From Bacteroidota bacterium (lineage in GTDB: Bacteria > Bacteroidota > Bacteroidia > Bacteroidales > JAAUTT01): a DNA stretch of 64,000 nucleotides. Position 1 is the first letter of the stretch; every line of letters starts with the position of its first letter. Under the pieces are notes generated by a model that was not told the origin of the DNA, did no database searches, and saw only the letters and a list, made by a program, of their open reading frames with translations. Below are positions 43,940 through 52,788 of this stretch, piece after piece. Position numbers and translations under genes: made by a program. The stretch lies in contig JAUZOO010000001.1 in assembly GCA_030706405.1 (NCBI GenBank), positions 453,762 through 517,761 of the forward strand. Direction: 5' to 3'.

Positions 43940-45436
43940 TTATTTAAAGAAGTGATTATATACAAATCTTCTAATAAAGGAGAGGCTCATTCCCGTTGCA
44001 AAAAATGAAATTAATAATGTAATCAGAATCCAGATAATGATTGCAGATTTAGCGTGCAAATGAGGCTCTATAATCAATGAAATTAGACAAACTAAAAAGG
44101 CAGTTATTAATGGTATACCAATATCATTTAAATACCATTTCAATTTTTCGTGAGTGAGATAACTTCGAAAAAATATTGGTACCATAAAAATTATATAAGT
44201 ACTATTCATAACAAGCCATGCAATTGACGCGCCAATTCCTCTCATCCAATTAACCATAATAATTATTAATGGAACAATGATAATAGCCTGTATAAGATTT
44301 GTATATGTAACAAGGGTAGGCCAACCAAAAGCTGTTGCACAATTAGAAGGAAGAGTAGCTGTTCCATTAAGCATAATACCTAAAACCAAGAAATCAACAA
44401 TTAAATATGAATTTTCAGCAATAATTGGATCATTAGTCCAAAGCAAAAGTATTTTATGTGAAAAACAAACAAAAATGGCAACTATTGGGAAAAGCAATAA
44501 GGATAATAATTGAGAAGAATGATGGAATAAACTTTTAAGATTTTGAGTTTTGCTTAATTCATTTAGTTGAACTAATCTGGGAAATAAAGCATTAACATAA
44601 GGTATTATAATCATCCAAATTGAAGAAGCAAATGTCGCTGCCAATGAATAATAACCAAACATTTTTAACGTAAGCATTTTACTTAATATTATTTTGTCGA
44701 GTTGAGAAAGAATAATACCAATAATAGAACTTGTAGAAATTGCTAAAGCATATTTCCAAATGCCTTTTAGAATTGAAATGTTAAACTTTGCTTTTTTTTG
44801 TGATTTAGATAAACATATCCAGATAGAAATATAGAATGCAACGCTTCCAACTAAGCTAGAAATTGCTTGCCAGATAAAAAAAGCTTCAATGGTTGGTGAT
44901 ACAAGCCATAATACTAGGATTGCACCTATTCCTCGTAAGGTTCCTATAAAAGTTAAAATAATATTAACAAGGACTTGTCGTTGTAACCCCATCAGGCCTC
45001 CTTGATAGAGTGATATCGGAAAATTTAATGCTATTGCTACACCCATAAATTTAATAGCAGTTAAAGCTGAGTTAGGGGACAGAACCTGAATTTTTAACCA
45101 TGAATTGGCAATAAAAGATGCAACCAAAAATACGATAATTCCTGCGATTATTGCAATTCCCCAATAAATCAGTTCAAGTGTTCTAACTAAATCTTTTTGT
45201 TTATTAGCTGTCCCTTCTTTTGCAGAATATCGGGCAAGTTCTCGGTTCATCGTTGCTCCTATTCCAAAATCAAGGATACCTAACATTCCACTAAGAGAGG
45301 TGAAAAAACCAACAAGGCCGTAAGCTTCTATTCCTAAGTATTTTAAATAAAATGGGACTAGTATAAAACTTAGTAACGCAGACCAAGATCTGCCTAAATA
45401 ATTAGCAATAATATTGCGAGTTAAAGATGGCATCAA
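43940..45436 (-). CDS. Wzx-type polysaccharide flippase
   Basis: The 498-residue product has about 14 membrane helices and the N-terminal pattern NIIANYLGRSWSALLSFILV with GIGATMNRELARYSAK, typical of PST/MOP-type lipid-linked oligosaccharide flippases. It would move the undecaprenyl-linked repeat unit across the inner membrane. It is preceded by an AT-rich gap of 115 bases to the Wzz gene and lies in the same direction, as the first gene of the AT-rich block. Confidence 0.85.
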   Translation of the reverse strand: MMPSLTRNIIANYLGRSWSALLSFILVPFYLKYLGIEAYGLVGFFTSLSGMLGILDFGIGATMNRELARYSAKEGTANKQKDLVRTLELIYWGIAIIAGIIVFLVASFIANSWLKIQVLSPNSALTAIKFMGVAIALNFPISLYQGGLMGLQRQVLVNIILTFIGTLRGIGAILVLWLVSPTIEAFFIWQAISSLVGSVAFYISIWICLSKSQKKAKFNISILKGIWKYALAISTSSIIGIILSQLDKIILSKMLTLKMFGYYSLAATFASSIWMIIIPYVNALFPRLVQLNELSKTQNLKSLFHHSSQLLSLLLFPIVAIFVCFSHKILLLWTNDPIIAENSYLIVDFLVLGIMLNGTATLPSNCATAFGWPTLVTYTNLIQAIIIVPLIIIMVNWMRGIGASIAWLVMNSTYIIFMVPIFFRSYLTHEKLKWYLNDIGIPLITAFLVCLISLIIEPHLHAKSAIIIWILITLLISFFATGMSLSFIRRFVYNHFFK

Positions 45437-45551
45437 TAGTTTGAAATAAGGGTTAATAAATTTGTTATAACATTTATTGCTAACGTATAAAAAATTTTAC
45501 GTTTTTTGAAGAAAACATAAAATCAGTATCTTATTGAATATATTTACTACA

Positions 45552-46712
45552 TCATAATTGATTAATTTTCTTATTATCGCTGACATCATTTTGATTTGCG
45601 TTCAACAATAAATTTCTTTCAATGATAATAATTCCACTCCCAATGGATACTCCTAATAATATCATTACGGCCAAAATTAATGCTGCTTTAGGCTTACTAT
45701 TCATCAAAGGCATTTCAGCAGGTTCAATCACGGTAAATACCGGCGTTTGTTCCTGTACCTTTAATTTAGCCTGCTCCAATTGTTGTGCCATGGTATTATA
45801 GATGCTGGCAGCCAGGTTAACCTCTGTTTGTAAACGCTCGGTGCTGGTATTTACAGATGCCAAAATAACATTTAGGTTCTGATCGCGATGGGAAGCTAAA
45901 GCCTGTTGTAATCCGAAATATTTATCTCGGGCTTCGTTATAACGGGCAGTAATGAATTCGAGATCTTTTTTGGCTTTCCCGGTTTGGTAGTCGATAATAT
46001 ATTTTTTGAGACTTGCAATTACAGAGTCTGTTAATAAGGCCGAGGCAAGAGGGTCTTGGGTTTCAACTGAGACTGTTAGGGTGTTACTTGTTGAGCTTGT
46101 TCCTTCTTCTGTTTTCACTTTAATGCAATTAGCTAAGACTCCTGCAATTTGGGCTTGTTTTTCGGTAAGGCATAAAGGTCCTTTGGTTTTAGCAGGAAGA
46201 AGGTTGTTTGGGTTTTTATCATTTTTGAATGCTCCAATAATTTTTCCGGGAAGCCCTATAGTATAGCCAAAGATTGTACTGATTAGCGAAGGCTTGGTAT
46301 AGTTCTCGAAATAGTTGGCTACAGTGATGGTTTTATTTGTTTTGGATTCAGTTACCTTTTGGTTCATCACTTCCAGAAGAAACGGAGTACTTTTTACGAT
46401 GTCTGGGTAAAGATCTACGGTAATAGAACCTCCTCCTGAGGCTCCGTTAAGGTTTATACCAGCCAAACTTGCCAGTCCGGATAGCTGTCCCATGCCGCCA
46501 CTTTTAGAACTGATTTCAGAAAGTAAGGTTGTCTCTGATTTGTATTCTTTTGGTGTGCCAAGTATGATAATAATACCAACAACAAAGGATATAGCTACCG
46601 ATATATAAATAGTTTTCCGTCCAGCCCATATTTTTTTGAATACTTCGATGAGGTCTATTTCGTCGGTCGACGTAGGTTTTGAAGGAGAGGTATTTTCTGA
46701 TTGTGGAGACAT
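45552..46712 (-). CDS. Wzz-type chain-length determinant
   Basis: The 386-residue protein has an N-terminal cytoplasmic tail with IDLIEVFKKIWAGRK, a first membrane helix (TIYISVAISFVVGIIIIL), a large periplasmic coiled part and a second helix (AALILAVMILLGVSIGSGII) after a Pro-rich VIEPAEMPLMNSKPK segment. This is the classic Wzz/PCP layout without a kinase domain. It controls polymer length in Wzy-dependent systems. Its composition is less AT-rich than that of the glycosyltransferase block. TAAATTTG (minus strand, 46774-46781) is a possible -7 box. Confidence 0.88.
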   Translation of the reverse strand: MSPQSENTSPSKPTSTDEIDLIEVFKKIWAGRKTIYISVAISFVVGIIIILGTPKEYKSETTLLSEISSKSGGMGQLSGLASLAGINLNGASGGGSITVDLYPDIVKSTPFLLEVMNQKVTESKTNKTITVANYFENYTKPSLISTIFGYTIGLPGKIIGAFKNDKNPNNLLPAKTKGPLCLTEKQAQIAGVLANCIKVKTEEGTSSTSNTLTVSVETQDPLASALLTDSVIASLKKYIIDYQTGKAKKDLEFITARYNEARDKYFGLQQALASHRDQNLNVILASVNTSTERLQTEVNLAASIYNTMAQQLEQAKLKVQEQTPVFTVIEPAEMPLMNSKPKAALILAVMILLGVSIGSGIIIIERNLLLNANQNDVSDNKKINQL

Positions 46713-47003
46713 GTTATGTGTTCAAAAGTTTCAAGTTCAATGTTTGGTGCTCAAAGTTTCTGATTAACCGGTGCAAATTTAGTATTTTTTATAAACGAGC
46801 CCCGGTGGAAGGAGAATTCTTTACTACTATTCATTTGTCATAACCTTATTGTTCAATGAGGTATAAGTCATATGCGGGATTTAAAAAGGTTTATGTAACT
46901 CATTTGTTATTAGGTCAAACATCTCAAATTTATAAACCTGGCTTCACAGGTTCCTATTCTCGAATATGCTTTAATCGTTTTCCAAAGTTGTAGCGTACAA
47001 AAT

Positions 47004-47350
47004 TTAAATTTTTGTATCTGGACGCTTTTGATCCAATATTTGTTCCAACTCATTGCATTTTGACCGGTCGGTATCCAACGCTTTTTAAAAATCTGCTAAA
47101 GCGTATTCCGATGAGACTATTAGTTGATGGATTTTGGCGTTAAACTCCATATAGGGAACGATGCTTTCTTCCAGTTTCTCCTCAATGGCAATTTTTGCTT
47201 TAGGGGGATACGTTCGCTGCCCCAGATTCCTACGCCGATATCGCTGTTATGCCGGGCATTACCGCACGCACGACTACCAAACAGGAATACCCTGTCAATA
47301 TGCTTTAATATGATTTGCCGGGTTAGAGCTATATTATCAATTTCGGTCAT
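47004..47350 (-). pseudogene. Frameshifted MNT-type nucleotidyltransferase
   Basis: From ATG 47350 the frame reads VFLFGSRACGNARHNSDIGVGIWG, the polymerase-beta NTase motif with SDIG in place of the SDID metal-binding pair. At the C5 run (plus-strand GGGGG near 47202) the frame is lost; adding one C restores IPPKAKIAIEEKLEESIVPYMEFNAKIHQ. The restored frame then meets a TAA at 47085-47087 and continues in frame for 26 codons to a second stop at 47004. Such proteins are antitoxins or AMPylating enzymes beside HEPN toxins, but no HEPN gene is here. Two or three lesions and a lost metal residue mark it as dead. A single sequencing error would not explain all of them. Confidence 0.75.
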
Positions 47351-47469
47351 TGCTGTAGTCGCTAAAATTAGCGGGAGCGAAGATAGTGTTTTTAGGTAAA
47401 TTGAGAAGTGAAATTTCGAGTTTTATGTTGGAGGTGCTTAGGTATTAAGTGTTAGCCTTGGACTTTTTG

Positions 47470-47872
47470 AATTGATCATCTAATTTATTATCAAAAGGTT
47501 TTATTAATACATTGTTCTTTTGCCTTGATGCAAAAGAACCAAAAAATCAAGGACGCTGAACTCTATACGGTGCTTCGTGGTATAGGTATTGCTTCGTGGC
47601 TCGACCGGCGACCGGCGCTACTGCCTAATAATAAGCCATGACCAGGTATATATAATTGGGAATGGTTGATGAAATACAACCGATGACCTTGGCCGGTGAA
47701 CCAAAAAACAAGGAGAAAGGTCGGAAAAATCGCCTTTGTTTGAGTGGCCGAGGTACGAGGACGCGAGTTTAGGCGATTTCCGGCATTGACCCGTAGTTCT
47801 TTGAGTGAAGCGGGCGAAGTCTTGATCTCTTTTGCTTCCTTTTCTGGATCAAGCGAGAAAAGGAAGATAATG
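47470..47872. repeat. Non-coding tandem repeat, copy A
   Basis: A 403-bp unit that begins AATTGATCATCTAATT and runs to the next copy of that sequence. It includes a perfect 10-bp hairpin (GTTCTTTTGC / GCAAAAGAAC, 47514-47539). The minus strand can be read as FLFSLDPEKEAKE followed by Ala/Arg-rich stretches, a translation seen in many spurious Bacteroidota ORFs, so I do not call a gene. Confidence 0.8.
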
Positions 47873-48453
47873 AATTGATCATCTAATTTATTATTAAAAG
47901 GTTTCATTGTTACATTGTCCTTTTGTCTTGAAACAAAAGAACCAAAACTTTTCTCACGAACGGAGGTGAGTAACTTCAAGGACGCTGAACTCTATACGGT
48001 GCTCCGTGGCTTAGGTGTTTCTTCGTGGCTAGACCAGCGTCCGGCGCTACTACCTAACCATTGGCTCAGGCCAAGGTATTTATACAACGAATTAATCAAT
48101 CTGACATGTTAACTTGTAACACTTTGTTATTGAGCTGTTTTAGTCTTGGTTCTTGGCTTTTGATTCTTGTGTTCTATATATTGGGGAATGATTGATGAAA
48201 TACAACCGTTGACCTTGGCCGGTGAGCCAAAAAACAAGGAGAACGGACGGAAAAATCGCCTTTGTTTGAGTGGTCGAGAACTGTCCGTCAGGATTTTCTA
48301 TCTGGCCTTAATAAACAATTTATGACCAGATAAGCCGAGACCGCGAGTTTAGGCGATTTCCGGCGTTGAACCGTAGTTTTTTGAGTGAGGCGGGCGAAGT
48401 CTTGATGTCTTTTCGCTTCCTTTTCTGGATCAAGCGAGAAAAGGAAGATGATG
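47873..48453. repeat. Non-coding tandem repeat, copy B, longer
   Basis: The 581-bp second copy matches copy A from end to end but carries extra segments: about 24 bases after the first hairpin, about 90 bases near 48075-48170, and about 60 bases near 48285-48340. A third copy of the boundary sequence starts at 48454. The segment around 48288-48345 includes an inverted-repeat-like piece. No gene is supported. Confidence 0.78.
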
Positions 48454-48486
48454 AATTGAGCATCTAATTCAGCTAATAGCCGATTA

Positions 48487-49113
48487 TCATTCGCATTTCC
48501 AATGCATCGAAGGGGAAAAGGCTGTTTCGTCAAAAGACGACCAGAATACGAACCCTTCGATCATTTCTGTTTGATCCTGTATGATAACCGAGGCCTCACC
48601 GTCACCTCTCCGGGCTTCCACTGCTATGTATTCCAGGTTTAGGCGGTCGGTTAACCGTACGAGGTTAAGACGGTTGTCCGCCATGGCTAGCCATCCGGTT
48701 TTGGAAGCATCCCAACGGAAGGTTATCTGATCCCCGTCTTTTTTAACGGAAAAGCCCACTGCCGGAAGCAGGTTGCCACGGCTTATCTCCATGAGCTCGG
48801 GAAACTGAATCTGATCGGTATGGCCGAAAGCCGTCCAGTTGCTTTTTACAAACAAGCTGTATGGTGTCATTCCTCCGGTCATGGGTAGGGTCGCCCAAAC
48901 CCTGTCGATGATGGAACGCTTTACGCTTTTGGCCAGGGTATGTATAGCCTGAAATGATTTTTGGTGCAGGTCCTGCTGTGCCGTTGATTTGTGATTTTTC
49001 TTTGGTTGTGGTGCAGCACGCATATATACCTTACCGTTTCTTTCATAGATGATCCAATCACCTACCCGGCCTCTGAGTTGGTATAAAGGACTGTTTTTAG
49101 GAACTCTTGCCAT
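48487..49113 (-). CDS. DUF6266-like hypothetical protein
   Basis: The 208-residue protein begins MARVPKNSPLYQLRGRVGDW, followed by IIYERNGKVYMRAAPQPKKN and STAQQDLHQKSF; the second half is beta-rich with FSVKKDGDQITFRWDAS and a terminal VFWSSFDETAFSPSMHWKCE. This agrees with the Bacteroidota family DUF6266 in the N-terminal signature (a GKVG/ERNG segment and STAxQ), but I rely on memory. No signal peptide. Function is unknown. It stands alone between the repeat pair and the Fic relic, a region of degraded and mobile-looking DNA. Confidence 0.6.
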   Translation of the reverse strand: MARVPKNSPLYQLRGRVGDWIIYERNGKVYMRAAPQPKKNHKSTAQQDLHQKSFQAIHTLAKSVKRSIIDRVWATLPMTGGMTPYSLFVKSNWTAFGHTDQIQFPELMEISRGNLLPAVGFSVKKDGDQITFRWDASKTGWLAMADNRLNLVRLTDRLNLEYIAVEARRGDGEASVIIQDQTEMIEGFVFWSSFDETAFSPSMHWKCE

Positions 49114-49422
49114 CGTTTGATGTTTTAGTTGTAGATAAAATGATAGTTAGGTAATTAAAACTTCCCCGACTCCTTTTTGGAAAGGAGGGGATTCTATCCC
49201 CCAAGATGAGGTACAGAGTGGTCATCTACAGATTATCAAAATAATATAGTACATCGACGTTAAAGATAATATATATAATTTATAGCTTTAAATCACATTA
49301 ACTTTAGTAGTAGAATACTATTATAATACCTTTTGATATTTAATAGATACGTTTAAGGTAAAGATAAGGTATAGATGATATATAAAGGGAATACCTTTTT
49401 AAGTTTTGCGAATCATTATTTT
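49114..49422. other. Intergenic stretch with hairpin, no gene
   Basis: No gene is supported. At 49164-49190 CCCC and CTCCTTT pair with AAAGGAG and GGGG around a TTGG loop, a strong hairpin of the same family as the palindrome at 49806-49825. The rest is AT-rich. Confidence 0.5.
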
Positions 49423-49707
49423 TTAGGATTTTAAAAGAAAAAGCGGACTCCTGTACCAGTGCACGAATAATTCTGGGAGTGGAGGGAACCCGGATTGCGC
49501 GGAAATAGAAACTTTTGACAGATACTTTAGGGTGCGAAGCAGAATAATCGAGAGTAATCTTGAAGTCCTGCTGTTTCCATCTCCAAATGGATGACGGTTT
49601 ATGAAATTATAATGGAGGCCAGTAATTAATCTTATTATACCTGTCTTGTTTTTCTTCCTATTCGACAGGCGAGGATAAGTGGAGGCAAATAAATAAGCTA
49701 ATTTTTG
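49423..49707 (-). pseudogene. Fic-domain remnant
   Basis: An open 94-codon frame without a start codon reads KNKTGIIRLITGLHYNFINR, then HPFGDGNSRTSRLLSIILL. This is the Fic active-site helix and loop, with HPFxDGNGR changed to HPFGDGNSR (49567-49593). The frame begins at a TGA and lacks the rest of the fold on both sides, so it is a decayed fragment of a Fic AMP-transferase. Its presence with the MNT relic suggests a lost toxin-antitoxin or addiction region. Too short and start-less to appear in ORF lists. Confidence 0.75.
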
Positions 49708-49805
49708 TCAGGCGATGAAATGAGGGGCACAGCCTATAATGTACCAGACTCGATTTGGTGCATTATGCCTTTCTGCCTTTACGCTATTAGCTTTAATATC
49801 TTTCC

Positions 49806-49825
49806 CCCTCTCCAATTGGAGAGGG
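49806..49825. repeat. 20-bp perfect palindrome
   Basis: CCCTCTCCAATTGGAGAGGG is a perfect palindrome, followed by ACGGGGTGAGG. It lies 22 bases past the stop of the export gene and is a common Bacteroidota intergenic repeat, probably an mRNA 3'-end hairpin. Confidence 0.7.
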
Positions 49826-49847
49826 ACGGGGTGAGGTTTGTTATGTT

Positions 49848-52271
49848 TTATTTTTTCAAATACGTAATCAGCGTTACAATCATTACCCCGACGGAGGTGA
49901 CTGAAGAGGTGAGCCCGATAATTTCGCCGGTAGACATTTTTTTGTGTTCAGGTTTACGGGGTACTACAATTTCAGAGCCTGGCAATACCTTGGGATAGAA
50001 AGAACAGAAAAGAAATCGTTTGGTGCTTTTTACTTCGCCATTGGGGTAGATTACATACGATTTGCGTTTTTGGGCGTTATCGGCAAATCCTCCCGCCATC
50101 GAGACATAGTTGCTTAGGCTGTTGGAACGTTGGTATCTTACCAAAACTGGTAACATTACTGCTCCGGTTAGACGTACCGTCTGGAATTTCTTTGGAATGG
50201 AGAGTACATCACCCTCCTGAAGGAAAAGGTCGTAATCAGAACCCGGGTGTGCCAGAATTTTATCGAGATTAATGGCTAGCGTCGATTGCGTTTCCTGAAT
50301 TTCGTTAAGCATTAATGAGGAGTCCCGCTGTTGACTAAGATGTTTTAATGCTTTTTGTCGGGCTTCCTTATCAATATATAACTGACGTGTTAATTTAGCT
50401 CCGGCAGGAAATGCCTCGGAAGTCAGTCCTCCTGATCTTTTGATGAGATCGGAAATGCGTTCGTCGCGGGTTTTAATGCTGTAATTTCCGGCGAATGCAA
50501 CTTCTCCGTCGATTTTGACGAGCGTTTGGGCAATGTATCCCGGCGAACGGCGGATGAATACCTGGTCAAATGGTTGTAATATAAACTTTGAGGCCTGGGC
50601 ATCGAGTTTCAGGTCCTTTCCGATAGGGAACTGGAAAATTTCGGCTACCTGGTCGGGACGGTTAATGGCCATATTATCTTTTATCCGGCGGGCAACTTCG
50701 AGGTGGGCGAATGAGGCAGCTTCAGTAAATCCTCCGGCCATTATCACGATATCTTCCACGGTAGAGTTCTCTGCAAATTTGTAGGTTCCGGGATGACGGA
50801 TTTCTCCATCAATGGAGACTGTACAGGTATCGCGAAGATCAAAAATGGAGGATACTACAACACTATCTTCCCGTTGTAACTGGACATCTTTAATCGAATC
50901 GTTCCCTGATAGATCTACAGGCATCATTCCGCGAGTATAATCGTCGCGCAAGCGAAATATTAAGATTCGGTTCTTGAAGGCGTCTGGCTGAAGGCCATCG
51001 GCTTTTTTTAATAATTTTTGGATAGATGAGGCTTCATTTAAAGCATAGATTCCTGGTCGGTAAACGGCACCTTTTATCTGAACCCGATTTTCATATAATT
51101 TATATATTTTCCCCACAACTATTTCATCTCCGTTAGCGATGTGAAAAGTGTCGATTTGTGATGCGAGCAGGTCAATTACTTTCATCTCTTTGGATGTTTT
51201 CCGTACCACCTGCAATTGTTGGGCAAATGATTGGGACGTATATCCGCCTGCGAAGTAAATCAGGTCTTTGAGGGTTTCTGTCGATTTTACGTCGTAAAGT
51301 CCGGGTCTGCGGACTTCGCCATTTACTGAAACCCTGTTTTTGAAAGAACTTATAAAGATGACATCCTGATCTTCGAGGCGCATGTTATGGGGCAGTTCGC
51401 CTTTCAGTAGGAAATCATAGAAGTCGAGGTCGGCAACTGTTTTTTGGCTACGGATTACTTTGACGCTTCTAAGGGTACCGTTAATACTCGGGCCTCCTGC
51501 GACGTATAAGGCATTGAAAACGGTGGCCAACGAAGGTAACGTATAGGTTCCCGGCGTGGTAATGTCTCCCACAATGTTTACCTTGATACTGCGAACTGCT
51601 CCAAGGCTTACTTTTAGGAAGGTATTGCCGGCACGTAATCCTGCGTATATTTTACTTAATTCGTTTTTAATTTTTCCGGTAGCTTCTTCTATTGTCATCC
51701 CATTGATGTAGATCGGGCCTACGTTGCTGATAATGAGATTTCCTTCCGGATTTATTTTTTGATGATAGGTCTGTTGCGAAGCTCCCCAAATATCAATATA
51801 CACATCATCGCCTGTTCCTAACTGGTAGTTTTTGGGGGTTGGGATATTCAGATTGGGGGTAAATGACAGGTTTTTATTGTTAAACAGGGAATATCCAAAG
51901 AGGCGTTCTTTGATCGAATCTCTTTTAGATTGTGCGGGATTTGAGGTATTGTCCTGTTCCGTATAAGTCCGCTCACGTGTTTGTGTTGCATCCGATGATG
52001 TAGTCTTTGACGTACTGGTTCCGTTCATCCTGCTTTTTAGCTTGTCGATATCGGATTGGGAATATCCTTTGGCCCTGGCTGCTGCTTCCAGTTCAGTTTG
52101 GGACATGCCCGATTGTTGTGCCTTGGTTTGGATGGCTTTTATCTGGTCGTCGGATAAGCTGTTGACCTGAACGGTATTGGGGTTTACGTCCTGGGCGAAT
52201 AGAGAAGAATTGTTACCACAAAGGGCTGCTGTCAAAACGAGACATGCTAAAACAGACTGGTATAATTTCAT
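49848..52271 (-). CDS. Large SLBB-domain polysaccharide export protein
   Basis: The 807-residue protein has a signal peptide ending near SSLFAQ, a disordered Ser/Thr-rich segment (70-125), a Poly_export domain (YQLGTGDDVYIDIWG near 152, then INPEGNLIISNVGPIYINGM) and several SLBB domains (KVNIVGDITTPGTYTLPS, RVSNGEVRRPGLYDV-like and VQIKGAVYRPGIYALN). A final membrane helix (IIGLTSSVTSVGVMIVTL) ends the protein. It is the outer-membrane or envelope-spanning Wza-like exporter of the polysaccharide. It lies 3 kb upstream of Wzz, with decayed DNA in between, so the locus was probably continuous before insertions. Confidence 0.88.
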   Translation of the reverse strand: MKLYQSVLACLVLTAALCGNNSSLFAQDVNPNTVQVNSLSDDQIKAIQTKAQQSGMSQTELEAAARAKGYSQSDIDKLKSRMNGTSTSKTTSSDATQTRERTYTEQDNTSNPAQSKRDSIKERLFGYSLFNNKNLSFTPNLNIPTPKNYQLGTGDDVYIDIWGASQQTYHQKINPEGNLIISNVGPIYINGMTIEEATGKIKNELSKIYAGLRAGNTFLKVSLGAVRSIKVNIVGDITTPGTYTLPSLATVFNALYVAGGPSINGTLRSVKVIRSQKTVADLDFYDFLLKGELPHNMRLEDQDVIFISSFKNRVSVNGEVRRPGLYDVKSTETLKDLIYFAGGYTSQSFAQQLQVVRKTSKEMKVIDLLASQIDTFHIANGDEIVVGKIYKLYENRVQIKGAVYRPGIYALNEASSIQKLLKKADGLQPDAFKNRILIFRLRDDYTRGMMPVDLSGNDSIKDVQLQREDSVVVSSIFDLRDTCTVSIDGEIRHPGTYKFAENSTVEDIVIMAGGFTEAASFAHLEVARRIKDNMAINRPDQVAEIFQFPIGKDLKLDAQASKFILQPFDQVFIRRSPGYIAQTLVKIDGEVAFAGNYSIKTRDERISDLIKRSGGLTSEAFPAGAKLTRQLYIDKEARQKALKHLSQQRDSSLMLNEIQETQSTLAINLDKILAHPGSDYDLFLQEGDVLSIPKKFQTVRLTGAVMLPVLVRYQRSNSLSNYVSMAGGFADNAQKRKSYVIYPNGEVKSTKRFLFCSFYPKVLPGSEIVVPRKPEHKKMSTGEIIGLTSSVTSVGVMIVTLITYLKK

Positions 52272-52480
52272 GCTAAAATCAAATTGCTTAAGACATTACA
52301 GTGAACAATACGCCTTATAATAAATTTTTATAAGTCGGTGCGAAAATAAACAAAAGAAAGATACCTGAACCAAAAAAATGTTTTTTTTCATGAAGGGGTA
52401 TCAGCTTTTGGGAATGAGCTGTTAGCAGCAATTCCCCTTACATCTTCTAGCCTCTTTTAACTTCCCTTCTTTTCAGCTAT

Positions 52481-52510
52481 TTTGAGATTCTGAAAAAAGA
52501 TGTATGTTTG
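52481..52510 (+). promoter_or_regulatory. Predicted promoter of the tRNA-Val gene
   Basis: TTTG (52481-52484), 18 nt and TATGTTTG (52503-52510) fit the Bacteroidota consensus, 62 bases before the tRNA. The remainder of 52272-52572 shows no gene. Confidence 0.6.
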
Positions 52511-52572
52511 CACTCAGTAATAGTTAAGGTATAACTGAGCCTTTATACTTAATACTCAGTACTATATTTTAT

Positions 52573-52647
52573 GGGATCTTAGCTCAGATGGTTTAGAGCA
52601 TTACCTTGACAGGGTAGGGGTCGTGGGTTCGAATCCCTCAGGTCCCA
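52573..52647 (+). tRNA. tRNA-Val (anticodon GAC)
   Basis: A complete cloverleaf: acceptor stem GGGATCT / AGGTCCC, D-arm GCTC...GAGC, anticodon stem TTACC / GGTAG with loop TTGACAG (anticodon GAC), and a T-arm GTGGG-TTCGAAT-CCCTC. The 3' CCA is not encoded. An intrinsic terminator follows within five bases, so it is transcribed alone. Confidence 0.93.
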
Positions 52648-52650
52648 CAG

Positions 52651-52686
52651 AAAAAACCGGCTTCAATTTTGGAGCCGGTTTTTTTT
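52651..52686 (+). terminator. Intrinsic terminator after tRNA-Val
   Basis: A 12-nt arm AAAAAACCGGCT pairs perfectly with AGCCGGTTTTTT, with a short loop and a T-run. A strong rho-independent terminator. Confidence 0.9.
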
Positions 52687-52788
52687 ATATTGTTAGAGGT
52701 AACCATTATTTTTGAATTTTTAGCGATGAAACATCCATTTCCTAACGGTGTTTTATTTGAGTATGGATTTTAAATTTGAAGTGTGCCA

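Noticed and set aside
47563-48533. Minus-strand frames reading FLFSLDPEKEAKE in the repeats
   Set aside because: They come from the non-coding repeat pair, overlap its hairpins and differ between the two copies by insertions that break the frame.
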